Both the position numbers and the translations under genes were made by a program. 64,000 bases of DNA from Rostratula benghalensis (lineage: Eukaryota > Chordata > Aves > Charadriiformes > Rostratulidae), in assembly GCA_013399305.1 (NCBI GenBank), contig VXAI01000089.1, forward strand, positions 1,970,550 through 2,034,549, given 5' to 3'. Positions within the stretch are counted from its first letter, which is position 1; each line of letters opens with the position of its first letter. Below the pieces are notes generated by a model. It did no database searches and was not told the origin of the DNA. It saw only the letters and a list, made by a program, of their open reading frames with translations. Of this stretch, positions 37,076 through 50,383 are shown piece by piece.

Positions 37076-38051
37076 AGCTCTGTTTTCAAAAAGGATGATC
37101 TTACTGATCATTTGTAAAAGTCAGTAGGCTCCAATAATTCAGGAGGTATAAAACTGAAGCCAGCAAAACACACGTAGCATTCCAGTTATGCACTTAGAAA
37201 CCTAACACACCCAAGCATCAGGGCTGGTCTTATATGTATAGTTACCACTATCCCAGCTGGTTACTTTGAAGAGGTTATTGTTTCCTGGATTACCTGAAAG
37301 TATAAAGGCTTCTCTGCAAGAAGTTATTGTGAACAAAGTAGAGATATGAAGTCCATGTGCAATATCTTGGTACAGAAACAAGTTAGCAGACAAGTCCTCA
37401 GCAAGGCTGTGACATCTTTTCTCTTTTGCACTGACACAGCTGCAGTGCACAAGGTGGTACTGCCTTGCTGCTCTTTGTCCTCTTTGCAAAGGTTAGTGCC
37501 CTGAGCATGCATAAACTCCCTGAACAGACAAAAATGGAACTGACTGATGTCTGAATATGAGTTTTTCTGTTTTCATTTCTTTGGGCAGAAGCTTTGCTCT
37601 TTTGGGGACCTGTCTGATGAAGAGAAAGATTTGTTCTTGTGAAGCAGCAGTACCGTGTCATGTCTCCTGTTTTCTTTACAATAGTTTTGTGTGTAACCCA
37701 GGTTTAGTTTATATTTCAATTGTACAACACGTTACTGGACAGGTAAAAGAATAGCAATTTTGGACACACACAAGGCATCATACATTCACTGTTTTGACAT
37801 GATCTTGAAATTAAGGCCCCAGTTCATTACAATCAAACCTTAGCCAAAGACAGACTGTACTGCATTCTCTAACTAACAAACTGCTCATTCTGAATTTTAA
37901 TATTGAAATGGGAGCAATAACTGAGCTTTTTTGCTACACTCTGAAGCCTGATGGTTGTCACCTTTCAAACAGAGATTGTTAGGCATTTTATTGTTCCCTC
38001 TTTTTTTTTTTTTTGATTACTAAAAAACTTGTGTTGTGGGCAGAATAATTT
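37076..38051. other. Noncoding sequence
   Basis: Minus-strand frames at 37202-37661 overlap one another and are unrecognised. A T-rich run lies near 38000-38015. No gene is supported. Confidence 0.45.
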
Positions 38052-38082
38052 ACATATATATATACTTGCATATATATATACA
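38052..38082. repeat. Paired (TA)n runs
   Basis: Two ATATATATATA runs are separated by a CTTGC spacer, in near-palindromic arrangement. This is a small AT-dinucleotide microsatellite able to form a hairpin. Confidence 0.85.
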
Positions 38083-41000
38083 GTTGCCTTACAGTCCAAA
38101 AGCAAATAAATTGGTCAGCAAACACAGACTTCTCCATTGGCTACTGGGAGAAAATTATTCTAAAGTCTGCTTAGAAGACAGCTTCAGAGTCCAAGCATGC
38201 ATGTATATGACAGAGCAATTCTACTCCAGAAATATATCTTCTTGGACAGCCAGGTCCCCTCCAGAAGGAGGTATTTTATAGCTAAAACCAGTTAAAATAT
38301 CAGGGTTTCTTCTTATGCCTTTTCCAGATGGACTTCAACTACATAATAAATTAATTAATTATTCTGACCTTAAAAGTTTGTGGAACTGTTTTGTTTAACT
38401 AAATGATTAGTTAGACTGAAAACCACCGAAAGATTATTTTGAATTGGGAATAAATGGCTTAATGTTTTAAAAAATGTACTTAAGTCAAATTCTAAGGAAA
38501 GTAGTTTGGGCATGGGGAGTATTTCTTTCTCAGAAAATCTGTTGAAAATGTATAAACACTTCAAGAGGTGCAACTCAACATTTCTGAAATCATAGTCAGT
38601 TTTGGTTATTCATGGCCTGGGCTATAATTTATAAACATGCAGAGACCAACCATGATTAGTAGTCACCATGTCTAATGTGTTCAGCTCTACAGTTATGAGC
38701 CAAGAATGAGTGGTATGTGCATACCAGAGCAAATGGAGAAAAGGTTCTGTGAGTATTCGCTGAAATTCAAAAGTCAGTTTTTAATTCAACGATGCTCATG
38801 GAATGTTCCCATTCACTTCCTACAATCAGATTTTGGGCATCTGTGCAAGAAATCACCAAATGCACAATTTTGCCCTGAGTTTTCATTGCAAGTTAACTTA
38901 AAATTTAATATCCGAAAGCATGGTATTAATAATCTTTTTAAGATGGGTTGTATTGGTTAGATCATCTCATGACACTGCCAGTTCCCTATTTGATGCTTTT
39001 CATGTATGACCACATGTCTGCATATCAAACTATAAAGACAGACCCACGCACTACCCACCTACTACATTTCCTTACTGATTTCATGAAATAAACAGTTTGG
39101 GGTAACACAATCTTAGGGCTAGGGCACCATAAACTATGTGAGAAAACTAGGTGGCATTAGATATAAAGAAATTAGAAATCAAAAGCGTATATTTGATCCC
39201 AAGTTTTTTCACCCTGGTTTGATTCAGGCATGATGCTCTTGATGTCGAAGATGCTGCATAGGAATGGGCAAGTAGGGTGTCATTAAGACTGACTGCATAT
39301 GTACATGCATACAGAATGTTCCCATGGCATGAAGTTCAGATTCTTCTAAGTCTGAAAGGTTGGACTGTTGCCCCAGCAGAGCCAGGATTTTGCCTTTCCC
39401 ATTGTACAAACAGATCTGGAGCTGCAGTGGTGGAAGGAATTGCTGAGACTCAGATGTGATTTCTAGAATTCATAAGTCTTAGTAGTATTTCCTGAGTTAC
39501 AAATACCCATATATACCCCATATATCTGTCAAGGACCAAAAGAAAGATGAAAGGAGTTTGGTGGGTGATGATATATGTGACAAATGTAGCATATAGATGT
39601 TCGTAGTCATTGATTTTTGTTTTTCTTATTAAAAAAAAATCTTTTCCTAACTGTGATTATTAGACTAAGCCCATCTTTATCTCGTGAAAGAGGGCAACCT
39701 AAATTCTTTAGGAGACCTCATTGTGGGCATCCACATTTTTACAAGTATTCAAGGCCTGCTTTTTCATAATGCTAAAAAACAAAATAAAAATCAAAGTGAG
39801 ATCTTTAAAAATGAACTTCTAGAGGAACTGACTCTCAGTTCCCATTTGTGTGACCATAACAAATAATCCTTAAGACATTATAAAGCAGACATTCTGGTCT
39901 TACATACACACCCATGTGATGTTGCTTCTACATGATGTCATGGAAAAGGAAGAGTACCAGGAGAAAAAATTTAGTGCAACTTGACCTGAGGACTATAAGA
40001 AGCTCTATTTCTGTTCTTGGGATTAAATTGTCTGGTCAAAGCTTGATAACAAACTACTGTCTGCAGTCATGGTTGCAACCGGCTTGTTGAGCAATTTGTT
40101 TGTTTATCCTCATGCTAGCAATTATTGCTACTTCCAGATGATAATGGAACCTTATAAAGCAAGAGACCAGATACTACCATGCTGATCAGTCCCTTAGTGT
40201 GACTGAAATCCAAAGGATTATCTTCAGCGTAAGCTACAGTTCATTCAACTTTGTAGCTACCAGTTATCAAGCCTGTATTTTTTCCAGATGGCAGCCAAAA
40301 CCAGCGACAGCCTGGAGTCTCCATGACCAGCACACTCCACAGAGCTCTGTCCACTGAGTGCACTGAGAACATAAAAGAACTAAAAAGAAGAATAAGCTAA
40401 CATTTCTAAAAAGACTCCACATCTTCAAGGGACTGTACAATGAGTCAAAAATATTATCTCTAGCAGGAACCTTAGGTTAGAATCTTTGCAGTTCCGATGG
40501 AGAGTAATGATACCAGTGAAGGCAGCAAATCATATCTAGGTGGCAACTGGAAAAAATGCAGAGTAATGGAGTGAGGTATTCCTGAGCTGGCATGTGATGA
40601 CCACAGCTATGGATTGACACTGTAGCACAGTAGACACCATGACACTTCCTCATACATCACCAGCCTATTCGCTGAAGTGAGGAATCATCTTCTCCGATTT
40701 CAGTTTATACCCAGGCTAAATATGGTAGAGCTGGAGAACAGTTTTCAATTCACAGCTGCTGTAAATCTGTCCCAGCACTGTTCATAGAAAGTGGAAAGGT
40801 GAAGACTTTACAGCTTTCCAAATGTCTGTACCTTGGCTGATAGGCAAACACTATTCCATTGCAATGATCCAGCTCTAACTAAAGCAGTCTTAATGACCCA
40901 CAAAAGAAAATTAATTCTGAAATGAGAATACAGTCATACCGACCCCTTTTAAGAATAAAAATACAAAATTTGGGGTCTAGTGGGAAGAAAGAACTACTTC

Positions 41001-44000
41001 CATCTAACTGTCTAAACCAGTAAGGTACAGGTATATTCAACATGACACATGTAGCAAGAAAGACTTCTGAACACGTTTCTTTAAACCACTCACTTAAGTA
41101 CAGAAGGCATGTAAACGTTAAATTAGTCTCCTTTAAAAAGGCCACTTTTTACTCCTGTTCAATTTTAGAGGCTCCAAAGAGATATGTTCAGATGTCAAAG
41201 GAGTTATGAATGTTAACTGGATTATGGATTATGTGTTTTAAGAAGAAAAAGTTCTGCTGCAGCAAACAGACCTATGGCTAGTGATTCTTACTTTCTGCTA
41301 TAATCGTATTTCTCACTCTGCTCTATTATTACTTTGGGTAGAAAAACACAGCAGACTTACTTTGACTGCTGGAGTGCTGCATTTGTTCTTGTCACACCAA
41401 ACTGGAGATGAAAGTGTTGTGTATCACACCTACATGCAAAGACATACATGCACATGAGGGATCAGTCAGTGTGGCACACCTGGAGAATGACAGTTTTGAG
41501 TGAAGGTACAGTAACAGTGCAAAACCTCAGGAGAGAGAAGGAAATAGGAACATTTTTCATGATGGTCTCCAGAATGATGGAGAAAAGAGCAGCAGTCTGT
41601 CTCCCACCCCATTAAAAGCTCACCCATTAGTACTCTGCTTTCTTCCTTGCTTCACATATCTCTGAAGCAGCTAAAAGCAGATTTAGTAGCATGCTGTCAC
41701 ATAGCTCAGCATTGGTGAGAGCAGATGCACTTCTTTCAGCTTGACAAAGGAGACCCATGAATTCCCTCTAAGAGATTCAAAGGCTTTCCCAGGTAGTTAC
41801 CTGTTCAAAGTCTGTGGGGAGATGGCAGGGGAGGAGCATTACCTTCCCCCATTATCTCTTCTCAGACAGCGAACAATGAAGATGAGCTCTAGTCCCTAAT
41901 CCACTTTTGGAAAGGGAATCTATTGAAAGCTAGAGCCCCTCACTCAGCATTCATGACATCCTGGTTCCCAGCATTTACCAGGAGCAAATGAGATATCCTA
42001 AAGTTGCTCCCTTTCTGAATATGGGAGATGCTGCCTGGTGTTGATGCCATGGTACATCAACTTCTGTAAGTGCTGGCATTTTAAATGGTGGCTGGTTTTA
42101 GTGGTGCACCATTAGATACTTCCTCAGACCCAGCAGGTGTTTGCTTATGTTTCAAATGTTCAGTGAACTCCTTCTGATGATTTTACTGATTCTAGCGAGT
42201 CTAGTGAGTTGTGTTCCCCATTCATCTCCATCAACAGAAAACAATTTTACAAGCCAGTCAGGATTTGGAAACTCTTTAAACTCAGCTATATGCTCTATAA
42301 TTGAAACTAGAGAACAAACACAGCCCTGCCTCTGGGGATGCTGAGCTGGGTGAACTGCAAGGTCTGCAGTCTCCATAATGGGTAATTTGAATGCCCTGAG
42401 CAGGCATTTTTGATGTAACCACGCCCACCCCTCCAAAATCATCAAAGACAGGTTAAATCCCAAACTCCAAATTTTGAAATCACATTCACAGAGTGGCCAG
42501 ATTTACAGACTGTAGTATGACTGCTCTAAGCCTATGTTCACCAAGGCATGCAGGTGTTCACACTCAGTATCTATTAGCTAGCCTGTTAATCACTGTTGCT
42601 CTGGATGCTGACCAAGACAGTGGATGAAATCACACTGGGTGACCAGCCACATGACATTTCACCCAGCTTCTGCTAACGATGTGTTCACAGAGAGACAGCT
42701 CTCCATTCTCAGCGAATGACTGTATCAGCCCAAGTCACCACTGCTGAAATTCCCCCATCAGAGACAAGTTTCTGAAACACTTGCCTGTATCTGTCAGCAA
42801 CTCATTTCATGAGCAGTTTCAAAAAGTTCAGTGTCCAGACTTAAACAGACTAGTCACTAAAGTCAGTCAAGCTACTGGTGGAATAAGGTTTTGTGCATGC
42901 TCTGCCTGCATCAATACGCTGTTTATCCCTGATGCCAGATTTTTTTTTGAACAAGGTACTCAAGAAGAATGAGAAATAATGTATAAATCCTGTAATATCC
43001 TATCAGATATCTCTTGTTTGATAACTTGTCTTGTCTCATCTCAGCACACCTAATTCTCCACTTTTAAGATTATAAGATGCTTCTAACTATACCCATTCAA
43101 ACCGATTTCTCAAATGAGTTTTTCAGATGTTGTCTGGCACTACATTATTTTATTTATTTTGTCATTCAAACCCAACAGTCTGTAAGAATTGATGCAGGTG
43201 AAAAACAAACACACATACAATTTAAAAGAAGTACACAAGTAATAATTTTTTGTCTTTTTAGATGTTCTTGAACATTTCCTAAACCAAACTGAATTTCACT
43301 GAAACTGATAAAACCAGTAACTTAGACGTAGGCCCTTTAAACATATGTAATAAAAATTCTAGCCCAAGTGGCTTCAAGAGTCTTTGAATTAGTAAGAGTT
43401 TTCCATATTTTTCTTCATGCAAGGGAACCTGCTACGCCTCCGTGTTTGAGGCTTCCATATTTTAAAAACTGGACAAGGCATGTGTAACCTTTTTTTGTAT
43501 ACTTTAAGGCATGCTGTAAGATGAGAAGTAAAATGACAGGCTTATTAGTTTCTATTTCAGATTCAGAAAAAAAAACAAAAACCCAACAAATGAAACTTGT
43601 GGCCAAATACAAACTATTTGTCTTGTGTCCTAACTTCCTATGGTCACCATGACACATTTAATTAGAATCATTACCCAGTGTCAGAGACACAGATTTCACC
43701 ATATTGCAGTAAGATGTAAATGGGATCATCTGATGATCAAATAACTTAATACAGCTGCACTGGGTATGCGTTATAAGCAGTACTTTTTCTGCCTCTGAAG
43801 ACTTAAAGAACTTAAATTTCTGCATCTGTATTTCATTGTGCTATTAAAAGCTTTTCATTTCAGCAAATCTTGTTCAATACAAGAATTTTAGTTTAATAAT
43901 CAACATTTCTCTAAAATTCAAGAAAAAAGATGTGTCAGATATCACCATATGTTAAATGTTGACTTTTTGCTAACTGCAATCAGTATATCTATGTTACTGA

Positions 44001-47000
44001 TCTGGAGTAATGTTGGTTCGGTCATGAGATAGTCTTGAATATTGCAATGTGTGAAAAGGTTCGTCTTTGTCCTGCACTCGTTTTAATCTGTCATGACTAC
44101 TGCAAGCCAATATTTCTAATAGATTCATCTCCATCTTCCATAGACAGAGCTACAGCAAATTGAACTTCAGAAAGAAGAAGATTAGCTTAGTCAAGGGAAG
44201 AATTATTTTTTAATAAAATAAGCTTGGACCAGCTTAATTTCAGGACATATAAATAATAAGTATAAATTTGGGATCTTGGATATTCAATATTCTATTCCTA
44301 CAGAAGATTGTCCTGCTTGGGAATAGCTGACAGTAGCACAACACAGCTTACTGTTGTCCACCTAACTCTTAAGATGAGTTAATCTAATGAATAAGATAAT
44401 CTAATGAATCCCAAAGCCTGTACGCCGCCTGATGCCCGATTGCCTCCTGCTCTCCCATTGACTGTAGAATGACCTGGCCATGCTGACTTCCTAACTGTGC
44501 TTAAAAAATTATTCATCTCACACACACCATATGTGATCTTTTTTCTATTTTTTGAACATTCATGTCCACAAAACTCTTCCAATGACTTTAGTTGAATGTC
44601 AATTCTAACCAGGTAGAAGGCTGTTTGTGTAATGAGAGTCTACGACTAGAACTTGGTCATGTAAGGGTTTTTCTAATGGATTGCTATCTAAGATGAAATA
44701 AGTTGTTTTCCCTTCCCAGTGGCTCAGTTCCTTACCTGCAAATTGCATTTGGCATTTTTGTCTTCTGTATGTACCTGCAACACATTTCAACTTCAGGAAG
44801 TTCTACAATAAAAGCAACAGCAATCCCAGGACAGACCCTAAGAGCAGTGCAAGCAGAATGACCATGTCATACATGTAGGAACTGGCTGATAGAAGTTGTA
44901 GAAAACCAGATAAAACATCTTACACCCTCCGCCCTCCTTCTGTATGAGTTACAGGCAAATTAAAAGGTTGCAAATTTCAAGAGAGAAAGTGCTTAAAGCA
45001 AAATATTTAGTAGCGTCACCCAAACATTGTCAATCTCATGAAAACTAGGGTTGCTCTTAAGTGGTCATTTTTTTTGACCATGACTTGACTATGAAAAATT
45101 GGTGAAAAACAAGTGGGCAAAATAAATTCATTAAAATATCTTACTTTTTATATTTATGCTTATCTCTGTGTGCATCTGTACCCATACACACTTACTTTCT
45201 TCTTGTCCTGATAAAGGCTGAGGAAATAGAATATGGGCTGAGGAAAATTTGCAGTCTTCCTTTTTCTCTGCAGCTACCTTAAAACATTATAGAAGCTCCA
45301 CAGAGCAAACACTGAAGTGAATTGCACATTGCATATGCTGATTTTTTCAAGATGTGTTAAAAGATGTGTTTAAGATTGTAAGGCCAAACCCATAAGAGTT
45401 AAGACAATCTAAGAACAGATCTTACAAACATCTTCTCAGCACAGTAGCCACTGAGTACTGATCATGAGGTTTACTTTAGCTTATCAAATCCTATTTTCTG
45501 CCATATATCCCACCTTTCTGCGCCTTGACTAGGTAGCCACTAGCTCTACTGCCTGCAAAATTAGCTCAGTTAATAACAGCTTTCTGTTTTTTGCTTTCAG
45601 TTTAAAATGCTTATGATAGTGATTGCAAAGAAAGTACAGCAATGCTGGCTGGACTTCGGTCAGCCTTTCCCTGGCATTGGCTTACACACACCCTCCTTAA
45701 TGGCAGCCATCTTTCAACACAGCCAAAATCCCCAGAGAAGAGTTCTTATAAGTCAAGAAGTTTCTGTTGAGCACACAGAAAATTAAAAGGATTGCAGCCT
45801 TTCCTTTGACTGAAATTTTCGTATGGGGAGTGACAGGACCCTACTATAGAAAAGCACTCCTGACATATGAGAAGAACCTCACCAAAACAAGGAGTAACAG
45901 GAATATCATGAAAGCATTTGTAAAAGCATTTATTATGGATGTATTCCTTCTGCTAACATTCCCAGAAACCCTTGGACGCTTAAAAAAAGTTTAAATGGAA
46001 AAAACCTCCTCTGAAACAAAAACAAGGAGATATATGAAGCATTGAAAATTTTAAGCCAAAGAACTCATGCTTGGCAAGCTTAAAAGCAAGTGACAACAAG
46101 GTCTTAGGTAAGAATAACACTAAGCAAACTTAACTAGACATTGCTACCTGAACAACCTCTAATTTAAAGCAAAGTTCTGATAAGCACCTACCCTACTGCA
46201 CAAAAGTGAGTTTTACTTGTCTTGCAAACAGCACAAGAAGACTTGCAGAACTCCTTCACTTTGACATTTCATTTTCACTTTGGATAAAAAGATGTCACTT
46301 GGTGATGTGACAGCAGTGCCATGTATTATATCTGCAGCATCACTGGCTTTGTCAAATCAACATGGATAATTCAAGGCTACTGACTTCCCCTTTTAAAATA
46401 CTGCTAAGCCTGGATTTAATTTTTATTTCTTGCTTACCAAAATAATTCTGTATAGGAAAACGAATGTTAGAGCCATTGCCATTTCAGGAGAACCTTGGAG
46501 GAAATATTCCTTCACCAAGCAAGAAAAATGTTTGTAGCTCAACTTCAATTTCTTGATCGGAAAGAAAATATTTCTGAGACAACGGAAAGGTATTTTTTAC
46601 CATCATCATCATTCTGCATGGACATTAAGGATCATATATACTGTTTCTTAAAACAAGCTTGGTTTTTTGATTGCATATCCAGATATTAAATATTTTTCCC
46701 TGCATTTTTATCTACATACTGTTGTGGCTTGTCTTAGTGCAGTAATTTATAACTTTTTACCATAAGAAAAGATTAATGAATGATTATCAGTCCTGAGGGG
46801 GTGTTGACATTAAATGACTCTCTAATGGTCATACAAGAGGGTTGTGGCAAGTAAAATTGTGTACAGATTGAGTTCCTGCCCAAATTCTTTATGACTTTTC
46901 TAATTGCAAGACCCAAAAGTAATGCATGTGGTTTTCCTCTAAATGCATATTCTTTATTTCTATTCCAGGAGCTTACAGGGGTTCCCAAAGCATACAGGAA

Positions 47001-47279
47001 GAATTCATTGTGGTAGGTTCTGCCTAAACTCAGCATAGAAATGTATGAAAGCTTTAGAAAGCCAACAGATGAAGACAGCCACAGGGAAGGAGGACAAAGG
47101 AAGAATGGAAAGGTTTGATAGGTGTGAAGAAGAAAACAACTAAGCAGTATCTGCTTCTGTGAGAGGAAGCCAACCACACATAGCAGCCCCTCAGCCCTCA
47201 TAGCAGGAACCATAAGTACTGTGATAAAGACAGGTTTTGAGCAAAATTTTGTGGTGGACATGAGGAAGATGTTAACAAG
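38083..47279. other. Unique noncoding sequence
   Basis: No supported gene in about 9 kb. Minor features are the imperfect direct repeat AATCTAATGAAT at 44381-44392 and 44398-44409, and GGCTGAGGAAA twice near 45220-45250. The 193-codon minus-strand frame at 46773-47354 is the longest in the window. It overlaps the 3' side of the LINE relic below but shows no clear RT or other domain. Confidence 0.45.
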
Positions 47280-47990
47280 GACTTCATTTATGCAGCAGCA
47301 AAGGGAGAGCGCAAAGAGAAAACACAAAGGTTCCCTTTTGAAGACTCCAAGCACCGAATTTAGAAGCTGGCAGACTGGGCTGGTCAGAGGTGGGAGATGT
47401 CATCTTAAGGAAGCATCTTCCAGTTAATGAGAGGTTATAGGTAGAACAGGTGTGAAGGGTCTTGTAAATGAAGGTAAGTGTATTATATCCCAAATGCTAA
47501 AGAAGGAAAAATAACTGGAGAGATACTAATCTAAAGGAACTGCAGTCGAAGTTACAGGTTGGAAAGATTTATAGTAGTGAGACAAAGTGGTCTTAGTCTC
47601 TACCAAAGACCAGAATATTTGTGGTACAGCACTATGTGTGAGGAGCCTGTAGGCAATGTGCAAGGAGAATACACTGTCATGTAATACTCAATGTGAAAAG
47701 AATGAGCAAGATTACATCATAACACTGCTCAGCGTGACAGGTGTCTTTCCATTGTGATCAACTAAAGTAGGTTGCTGCAGAAGCTCAGGTTTTAAGGGCT
47801 GGTTTGTAGACTTTGATCTGAGTACTAAATACCCACAATGGGATTTCAGAAACAGGCTTAGATTCTGTATCAGAGGGAAGAAGACAGGTCTGGGTAGCAA
47901 TGTTGATCTGCTGGTTATCAGCATAGAGATAGTTGGTAACTGAGTTTGGTCTTCAGAAAAAAAAGAGCAAGGGGACAAGGAAAATTAAAG
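47280..47990 (-). mobile_element. Ancient LINE reverse-transcriptase relic (L2/CR1 superfamily)
   Basis: On the minus strand, near 47905-47945, a frame reads NYLYADNQQINIATQ. This is the RT catalytic block (family form Y-H-L-Y-A-D-D-T/S-Q-I) with the second catalytic Asp changed to Asn. The frame stays open to a stop at about 47784. About 460 bp further along the same strand, at 47450-47490, another frame reads YNTLTFIYKTLH. It matches the post-RT block usually written K-x-L-x-x-Y-K-A-L-H in L2-type ORF2. The distance between the two blocks is close to that expected (about 165 codons). Frameshifts and stops separate them, so the copy is dead. The plus-strand text TTATCAGCATAGAGATAG is the familiar antisense form of the YADD box. 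Outer limits are approximate. Confidence 0.65.
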
Positions 47991-48204
47991 CACCAGCTCT
48001 TTTTTCCTTATATATCTGTATATATATGCATATATGAGCATTAGGTGGCCATATGAGCCTGACCATCAGTATCCTGGCTCTGACAGTGGCCAGAAACATA
48101 TATAATTGGACATAAATTAGGTTTCTGGTCTAGAGTTAAAAAGAACATTGAATTACAAGTCCAAAAGGGAGAACTTCCAAGGTACTTTATGTTGATTTAA
48201 TTCT
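47991..48204. other. Spacer with TA-rich low-complexity text
   Basis: A short mixed run (TATATATCTG, TATATATATGCATATATGAG) lies at 48010-48037. Nothing else is visible. Confidence 0.5.
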
Positions 48205-48375
48205 ACACAGTGACTCTTCTACTGATTTCAGCAGGGGCAGAGTTACAGCCAGTTCTTCATTTTAAATATCTTACTCAATGTGAAAGAGAATTGTGGGCAG
48301 GCAAAATGGTAACAAGACATACCAATGGTTTGTTCTTTTTAGGTGCACTGATGTAAATCAGGAGCATGAGCAAGA
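48205..48375. repeat. Possible old sauropsid repeat fragments
   Basis: Two pieces fit phrases of the same widespread amniote repeat as at 27 kb. ACTGATTTCAGCAGGGGCAG (about 48219-48238) resembles 'ACTGACTTCAATGGGAGCAG', and GCACTGATGTAAATCAGGAG (about 48345-48364) resembles 'ACTGGTGTAAATCAGGAG'. The intervening text is unrecognised. The call rests on memory of the phrases. Confidence 0.4.
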
Positions 48376-48479
48376 CCAATAGAGTTCTATAAATAAGTAA
48401 GAGAAGAATGCAATTCAGAAGTAATTAACCCATACCCTGCCTGCTGTAAAACCTCATTACCTTCCTCTGAAAATTTATG

Positions 48480-48860
48480 AAGGAGTTGTTTTGCAGTCAC
48501 ACTTAAAATCCCTTTTCCCCCATGGATTGTTGTCACATCTCTGAGGACTGAAGTATTTTATTAACGAAAATTAGATCGAAATTTTCATGACCCGTCACCC
48601 CCTCCAGTGTCCACTTACTTCCCTTTCCCACACAACAAAGTCTCTGAAACTCCATTCAGGGATACGCAGAAGTTGTTTGGACATTTTGATTTAAAGCACG
48701 TCAGAGCTCTCTGTATATTACGCATACCAGACTTTAGAGGGGGAGCTGCATTAAACAACAAAGGGCTGTGGCTGCCTCCAACAAGAGGCTGCTTGTTTCC
48801 AGTCTGGTGAGTCGAACACTGAAGACAACTGGTGGCCACAGTAACCAAGGTGCACAGTCC
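48480..48860. promoter_or_regulatory. Candidate conserved element, possibly an exon
   Basis: Seven CpGs lie between 48564 and 48813 (TTAACGAAA, GATCGAAA, CCCGTC, TACGCAG, CACGTC, TACGCAT, GTCGAA), denser than the surrounding sequence. No repeat is recognised. Within it, 48608-48806 is flanked by a pyrimidine-rich CCCCCTCCAG and by GTGAGT, good vertebrate splice signals, and a frame is open across it on plus. The minus strand is open over the same stretch too, which weakens the coding case. The encoded 66 residues match nothing I recognise. It could equally be a conserved noncoding element. Confidence 0.25.
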
Positions 48861-50174
48861 TGTGTCTTCCTTGGGTGCTCAAACTGCTATGGATTTCTAG
48901 GGCTGGCAATACACATTCGTCACGGGGATCAACCTTAATGCCTGACTATGCAGTCAGAATGTGTAAGAAGGAAGGTGCCAGTTACATCCAAAAATCTGTC
49001 CAATGTATTTTATCAGACTTCACTGAGATTTATACGCCCTGCCAGATCTTCCATATGGAATAGCACCTTAATCTGATAGAAGTTGCATGGAAACCATGAG
49101 AACATGTGAGGAATCAGGTGTTACTCACCAAGGCTAAGGGCTTGAGAGGTTGGTTTACTGATAGCATTTTTAATGCCGTTTTACAAGGATGGGGCAGTCC
49201 TGCATGGTAGTCAATAATTTCTACAGGATAGGATGACAGCAGTTTGGTGTTGCTAAACAACTCGAGTGTGTTAGCTCAGAGTGCTCGCAAGCTCTCCAAG
49301 AAATTAAAGATCATTGGCTGTTTATTGGAGATAAAACATAAACCTAATATAAGCATCAAGGAGATTCCAGCACTCACTGTGTCAACAACAGAAAGCACAT
49401 TTATGATTGTTGTCACACAAACACACACAAAAAGAAAGTAGAAGAAGCTCAGACTGACTAACATTTAGAGATATAAAGCTTTTAAATCCCTTGGTCTTCT
49501 TTCCTTTGTGATTTCTACGGGATTTTAATTTCCAGAGATGTTATGCACATTTTTTTCAAAGTAATTCAATATTTTCATTCAGAAAAGTAATTTCATAGCA
49601 AAGGTACTGGGAGAAATGTCCTGGGTATTCATTTTCTGAGCCAATCTTTCAAAGTCAGCTTGTGTTGCAAGAAGCAGAGAAGACATGAAGAGGTATAAAT
49701 CCTCTATACTTGGTTTCCACAACCCTCCGCCTCTGCTCTTCTCCAAGCGCAGTCTGCAGTGATGCCAGTGCAGAGAGCACATGAAAAGAAGCACACAGTG
49801 CTCAGAAGAGGAGAGCTCTGAACTCCAGCATGATGCAGCTGAATGCTATCTACTGCACTGAGCCTGAGCCCAGCACTGAGGGATGGCTTCATGTTTCTTT
49901 CCCTGCAGTAAATGTGATATCACTGTACCCATCACAATAATTCAGTCTATTTTCTCCTTATTGTTCTAAGAACTAGAGGAGAAAGCTGGGAGTCTAAGGT
50001 AAAAGGAGATGAGATGACTTACTTCCTTGGATACTTCTGTGCAGATAAAAAGCTAATCCTGATAAAACCAACTCTGAAATCCTTCCAACCCACATAACGT
50101 CAAGGTCACACATTATTAGACAAGCAAGGTTAAAGCCACACAATTTTCTGAACCAAAAAAGATGGCCAGGGAAG
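48861..50174. other. Noncoding sequence
   Basis: No gene or repeat recognised. A (CA)n-like run (CACACAAACACACACAAAAA) lies near 49413-49433. Frames up to 71 codons are unrecognised. Confidence 0.45.
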
Positions 50175-50203
50175 AGGAGAGGAGAGGAGAGGAGAGGAGA
50201 GGA
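50175..50203 (+). repeat. (GGAGA)n pentanucleotide array entering gap
   Basis: About six perfect GGAGA units run directly into an assembly gap. The unit is the reverse complement of the array at 23.5 kb and the same strand as that at 63983. The apparent frames of 100-138 codons here exist only because N and the repeat lack stops; they are not genes. Confidence 0.95.
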
Positions 50204-50383
50204 NNNNNNNNNNNNNNNNNNNNNNNNNNNNNNNNNNNNNNNNNNNNNNNNNNNNNNNNNNNNNNNNNNNNNNNNNNNNNNNNNNNNNNNNNNNNNNNNN
50301 NNNNNNNNNNNNNNNNNNNNNNNNNNNNNNNNNNNNNNNNNNNNNNNNNNNNNNNNNNNNNNNNNNNNNNNNNNNNNNNNNNN
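50204..50383. other. Assembly gap (180 N)
   Basis: The left edge lies inside the pentamer array. The right edge resumes in unique sequence (GGATCTATAGG). The array probably accounts for some or all of the missing bases. Confidence 0.99.

Noticed and set aside
14750..47990. One large LINE split into endonuclease and RT parts
   Set aside because: On the minus strand the RT relic (47.9 kb) lies upstream of the endonuclease relic (14.9 kb), the reverse of ORF2 order, so they are separate insertions.
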